From Lachnospiraceae bacterium (GTDB taxonomy: Bacteria; Bacillota; Clostridia; Lachnospirales; Lachnospiraceae), in contig JAILIO010000118.1 in NCBI GenBank assembly GCA_024695225.1, positions 1 through 8,520 of the forward strand: a stretch of DNA of 8,520 nt, written 5' to 3'. Below, piece after piece: positions 5,804 to 8,520 of this stretch. How positions within the stretch are numbered: position 1 is the first letter of the stretch; every line of letters starts with the position of its first letter. The notes beneath the pieces were generated by a model that saw only the letters and a program-made list of their open reading frames with translations, did not search any database and was not told the DNA's origin. The translations under genes were made by a program, and so were the position numbers.

Positions 5804-6724
5804 TCACTCCATGGGGATCCCGGTCTTCAAGATCAGGCTGTCTATGATGTGATCTGTGTCTTCCCTGTGCATCCTGGCTTCCGGAGTCAACACCAGCCTG
5901 TGGTGCAGGACCTCCACTGCCACAGCCTTTACATCGTCAGGTTTCACAAAATCCCTGCCTTCGATAAGCGCCTTTGCCCTGGAGGCTGCAATCAGATGGA
6001 GCATGGCCCGGGGGCTGGCCCCTGTAACAAACCGTTTTTCCTCCCGGGTTGAGGCTATTATTTCCCTTATATACCCGGTGACTCCGTCGCTTAAGTGCAC
6101 ATCCCCGGTTTTTTTCCTGATATCCAGTATGTCTTCCCTTGAGCACACCGCTTTTACGCTTTCCTCGGTCTTCCCCTCCATATAGATCCTGGCCAGCCTG
6201 ATCTCCTGCTCTGCGGAGGGATAGCCTATGGAAAGCCGCATCATGAACCTGTCCATCTGGGCTTCCGGCAGGGGGTAAGTCCCCAGAAATTCCACCGGAT
6301 TCTGGGTGGCGATCACCATAAAAGGATCCGGGAGCTCATGGGTTTTTCCGTCAACCGTGACTCTTCCCTCTGCCATGGCCTCCAGGAGGCTGGCCTGGGT
6401 CTTGGGGGAAGTCCTGTTGATCTCATCTGCCAGAAGGATCCCCTTCATAACAGCGCCTTCCCGGTACTCAAATTCCCCTGTTTTCATGTTATAGACAGAG
6501 ATCCCCACCACGTCGGAGGGAAGCGTGTCCGGGGTAAACTGAATCCTTCCGGGTTCCAGACCGGTGGCTCCGGCCACCGTCTTTGCGAGGGTGGTCTTTC
6601 CCACCCCGGGCACATCCTCGAGCAGCACATGGCCTCCGGCCATCAGACAAATAAGGACGTTTTCAACCACCTGCTCTTTCCCGACAAAGTATTCATTTAT
6701 CCTGTCTTTTAATCTTTGGATCAT
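5804..6724 (-). CDS. MoxR-family AAA+ ATPase
   Basis: A 306-residue cytoplasmic ATPase, full length for the family. Walker A is EDVPGVGKTTLAKT (P-loop 40-44, Lys43); Walker B is GILLADEINR (95-104, Asp100 and Glu101); sensor 1 is ATQNP (Asn142); the arginine-finger region is AQMDRFMMR (155-163); sensor 2 is GASPRA (Arg239), followed by the helical lid. All catalytic residues are present. I chose the ATG at 6724 because GGAGG (plus-strand 6733-6737) lies 8 bases before it; an in-frame GTG at 6751 would add nine residues but lacks a ribosome-binding site and would place that site inside the gene. It is the first gene of the operon. Family members act as chaperone-like machines on proteins carrying vWA or DUF58 domains, so the two genes downstream are the natural partners. 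Confidence 0.95.
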   Translation of the reverse strand: MIQRLKDRINEYFVGKEQVVENVLICLMAGGHVLLEDVPGVGKTTLAKTVAGATGLEPGRIQFTPDTLPSDVVGISVYNMKTGEFEYREGAVMKGILLADEINRTSPKTQASLLEAMAEGRVTVDGKTHELPDPFMVIATQNPVEFLGTYPLPEAQMDRFMMRLSIGYPSAEQEIRLARIYMEGKTEESVKAVCSREDILDIRKKTGDVHLSDGVTGYIREIIASTREEKRFVTGASPRAMLHLIAASRAKALIEGRDFVKPDDVKAVAVEVLHHRLVLTPEARMHREDTDHIIDSLILKTGIPME

Positions 6725-7040
6725 GAAAGACACCTCCGAAAGCCCGGTCACGCCGTTATTTACGATGTAAACAGTCCGTTTTCAGTAAGTTTTCAGTTGG
6801 GTTTGAATTGCAAAGGTCACCTTCAGTTTATTATCCCGGGGATGTATTTGCAAGGGAAGGAACCGTAAAGGGCAGAGCCCGGAGGTCATGTGAAAGGAAC
6901 GGGGAAAACGAGCATGAAAAGTGGCAAGGAAAAGAGTTAAGGAAAGGGACAAGGAGAAGGGATGATCAGAGCATTGCAAGGGTTGGTGATCCCAAACCTC
7001 AGGTGGCCGGTGGCGAAAAGGGGCAATAGATAAAAATAAT
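6725..7040. other. Divergent intergenic region with purine-rich plus strand
   Basis: No convincing gene lies here. From 6891 to 6960 only 10 of 70 plus-strand bases are pyrimidines, so the minus strand is a long C/T tract. GGGATGATCA and TGATCCC (about 6960-6994) form a bulged inverted repeat. Repeated AAGGAG and AAGGAA words mimic ribosome-binding sites, including one before a 23-codon ATG frame at 6962-7033 that I do not accept as a gene. A promoter for the MoxR operon must lie here or nearby, but I find no good match; a weak CTGAAA-17-TAAATA exists close to the gene. Confidence 0.5.
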
Positions 7041-7069
7041 AGTTTCACATAGGAATTTTATGGTATAAT
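7041..7069 (+). promoter_or_regulatory. Extended -10 promoter of the NSS transporter gene
   Basis: TGGTATAAT at 7061-7069 is a perfect -10 with a TGn extension. The -35 side (AGTTTC or GTTTCA around 7041-7047) is poor, as is common when the -10 is extended. The predicted start near 7076 leaves a leader of about 42 bases before the ATG at 7118. This is why the GTG at 7079, at the very 5' end of the transcript, is not credible as the start codon. Confidence 0.7.
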
Positions 7070-7117
7070 GCATAAGTTGTGCGTATATTTGAGAAAAAGT
7101 ATCGGAGGAAAATATAT

Positions 7118-8479
7118 ATGGGACAACAAAAACGTGAGAATTTTGCCAGCAGGATGGGTTTCATCCTGGTTAGCGCAGGATGCGCTATAGGGATCGGGAA
7201 TGTCTGGAAATTCCCTTATATGGCAGGTCAGAACGGCGGCGCCATATTTGTTCTGTTTTATCTGATCTTTCTGGTGATAATGGGCATCCCTGTACTGACC
7301 ATGGAACTCGCCATAGGCAGGGGCAGTGGAAAGACCATAGTGGAAGCCTACCGCACCCTTGAAAAGGAGGGGACAAAATGGCATATCCACGGCTGGTTCT
7401 GTATCGCAGGGTGCTATCTTCTGATGATGTACTACACTACCGTGGCGGGCTGGATGCTCGCCTATTTCTGGAAATTCCTGACCGGCACCTTTGACGGGAA
7501 AAACACGGAAGCTGTGACAGAAGTCTTCACCGACATGCTGGCAAACCCTGTGGAAATGATCATATTTATGGCCATAGTTGTGATCGCCGGTTTTCTGGTG
7601 CTGAGTTTCGGAGTGCAGAACGGGCTTGAAAGGGTTAATAAGTTCATGATGATAGGTCTTCTGGGGATCATCATACTCCTGTCCCTCAAAAGTTTCACCC
7701 TTTCCAACGCTGCAGAAGGCTTGTCTTTCTATCTGATGCCAAACATGGAAAATGTGAACCAGATCGGGCTGGGCAATGTGGTCACAGCCGCCATGAGTCA
7801 GGCCTTCTTCACACTGAGCATAGGCATTGCCTCCATGGAGATCTTCGGAAGTTACATGTCAAAGGACTATACACTCACCGGGGAGGCCGTGAAGATATGC
7901 GTCCTTGACACCTTTGTGGCTCTGCTGTCCGGCTTCATAATCTTCCCCGCCTGTTTCTCCTTTGGCATAGAGCCTGATGCAGGACCTTCACTTATCTTCA
8001 TAACCCTTCCCGGGATATTTACAAACATGCATTTGGGACGGCTTTGGGGGACACTTTTCTTCCTCTTTATGACCTTTGCCAGTTTCTCCACCGTCATCGC
8101 CGTGTTTGAAAATCTGGTGGGTTCCTCCATGGACAACCTGAAATGGAGCAGAAAAAAATCCGTTATCATAAACTGTATTGTGATGCTGATCGCAAGTCTC
8201 CCCTGCCTCTTAGGCTACAACATCCTCTCAAATGTGCATCTGATAGGGGGAAGGGACATATTGGACAGCGAAGACTTCATAGTAAGCTATATCCTGCTGC
8301 CTTTGGGAGCTCTTTTATACGTTCTGTTCTGTACCACAAATTACGGCTGGGGTGCTGACAATTATTTAAATGAAGTAAACACAGGAGAGGGAATAAAGAT
8401 GAGCAGAAAGCTTCTCTTTTATTTCCGCTACGTACTGACAGTGCTGATCATAGTTTTGTTTATCACAGGACTTTTCTGA
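7118..8479 (+). CDS. Sodium-dependent amino acid transporter, NSS/SNF family
   Basis: A 453-residue integral membrane protein importing an amino acid or similar amine with sodium. The TM1 signature GCAIGIGNVWKFPYMAGQNG (21-40) and MELAIGRGSG (62-71) are diagnostic. By eye against LeuT, Asn28 matches the sodium-site Asn27, Thr232 in QAFFTLSIG matches Thr254, and FASFST (320-325) matches the TM8 sodium-2 site. Eleven helices are seen (about 13-32, 41-62, 89-118, 144-164, 172-193, 217-246, 255-280, 308-335, 348-367, 383-406, 431-452), the number found in bacterial members such as MhsT, with no twelfth helix. I chose ATG 7118, 9 bases after GGAGG (7104-7108); an in-frame GTG at 7079 would add 13 charged residues containing that site. 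Substrate is not decidable here; hydrophobic or aromatic amino acids are usual for this branch. Confidence 0.95.
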   Translation: MGQQKRENFASRMGFILVSAGCAIGIGNVWKFPYMAGQNGGAIFVLFYLIFLVIMGIPVLTMELAIGRGSGKTIVEAYRTLEKEGTKWHIHGWFCIAGCYLLMMYYTTVAGWMLAYFWKFLTGTFDGKNTEAVTEVFTDMLANPVEMIIFMAIVVIAGFLVLSFGVQNGLERVNKFMMIGLLGIIILLSLKSFTLSNAAEGLSFYLMPNMENVNQIGLGNVVTAAMSQAFFTLSIGIASMEIFGSYMSKDYTLTGEAVKICVLDTFVALLSGFIIFPACFSFGIEPDAGPSLIFITLPGIFTNMHLGRLWGTLFFLFMTFASFSTVIAVFENLVGSSMDNLKWSRKKSVIINCIVMLIASLPCLLGYNILSNVHLIGGRDILDSEDFIVSYILLPLGALLYVLFCTTNYGWGADNYLNEVNTGEGIKMSRKLLFYFRYVLTVLIIVLFITGLF

Positions 8480-8494
8480 GAAAGGAGATACAAC

Positions 8495-8520
8495 ATGAAT
8501 ATTATCAAGCTTTACAACAA
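8495..8520 (+). CDS. Start of a further gene, cut by window edge
   Basis: AAAGGAG (8481-8487) sits 7 bases before an ATG at 8495, which begins MNIIKLYN before the window ends. The start is 15 bases after the transporter stop, with no terminator between, so the two are probably cotranscribed. Eight residues cannot identify a protein. A start of this kind (IKLYN) occurs in cysteinyl-tRNA synthetases, among other families, but this is only a guess. Confidence 0.6.

Noticed and set aside
6962..7033. 23-codon plus-strand frame with an AAGGAG before its ATG
   Set aside because: The surrounding tract is full of AAGGAG-like words by composition, it lies upstream of the transporter promoter, and the peptide shows no recognisable property.
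6782..7048. 88-codon minus-strand frame upstream of MoxR
   Set aside because: GTG start without a ribosome-binding site, and Ser/Leu/Phe/Pro-rich sequence that merely reflects the C/T-rich strand.

Overview
The window reads as a chromosomal segment of a low-to-mid GC Bacillota bacterium, most likely a clostridial (Clostridia) lineage. This is inference, from AGGAGG-type Shine-Dalgarno sites before almost every gene, free use of ATA and AGA/AGG codons, the MoxR / DUF58 / transglutaminase trio, an 11-helix NSS transporter and a clostridial-looking TGGPELLHQL polysaccharide protein. I saw no phage, insertion sequence, CRISPR array, tRNA or rRNA.

Layout. (1) Positions 1-658, minus strand: the N-terminal 219 residues of a large protein cut by the window edge, with a Rossmann-like front part followed by the start of a glycosyltransferase-like part; its promoter is near 745-774. 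(2) Positions 907-1800, minus strand: a LysR-type regulator whose last codons have been duplicated just beyond its stop. Its best promoter (2075-2103) lies about 275 bases before the start codon, which leaves a long leader carrying three to four copies of a roughly 36-bp repeat. (3) Positions 2104-2374: divergent from the regulator, a 20-codon open frame with a perfect ribosome-binding site, followed by a strong hairpin and a short T run. This looks like a tiny independent transcription unit. (4) Positions 2375-6724, minus strand: a three-gene operon encoding, in transcription order, a MoxR AAA+ ATPase, a membrane-anchored DUF58 protein and a 744-residue membrane transglutaminase-like protein. 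DUF58 and transglutaminase overlap by four bases. (5) Positions 6725-7117: a divergent intergenic region holding a purine-rich tract and the extended -10 promoter of the next gene. (6) Positions 7118-8479, plus strand: a sodium-coupled amino acid transporter of the NSS family, followed 15 bases later by the first 8 codons of another gene.

How the genes may work together. MoxR ATPases with DUF58 partners act as chaperone-like pairs, and a transglutaminase-fold membrane protein is a common third member; the sequence supports one co-translated envelope-associated complex whose substrate is unknown. The least explained part is 1801-2374: a LysR gene with a repeat-bearing leader facing a peptide-sized gene that could be its target. 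The transporter and the partial surface-polysaccharide protein look independent of these units.
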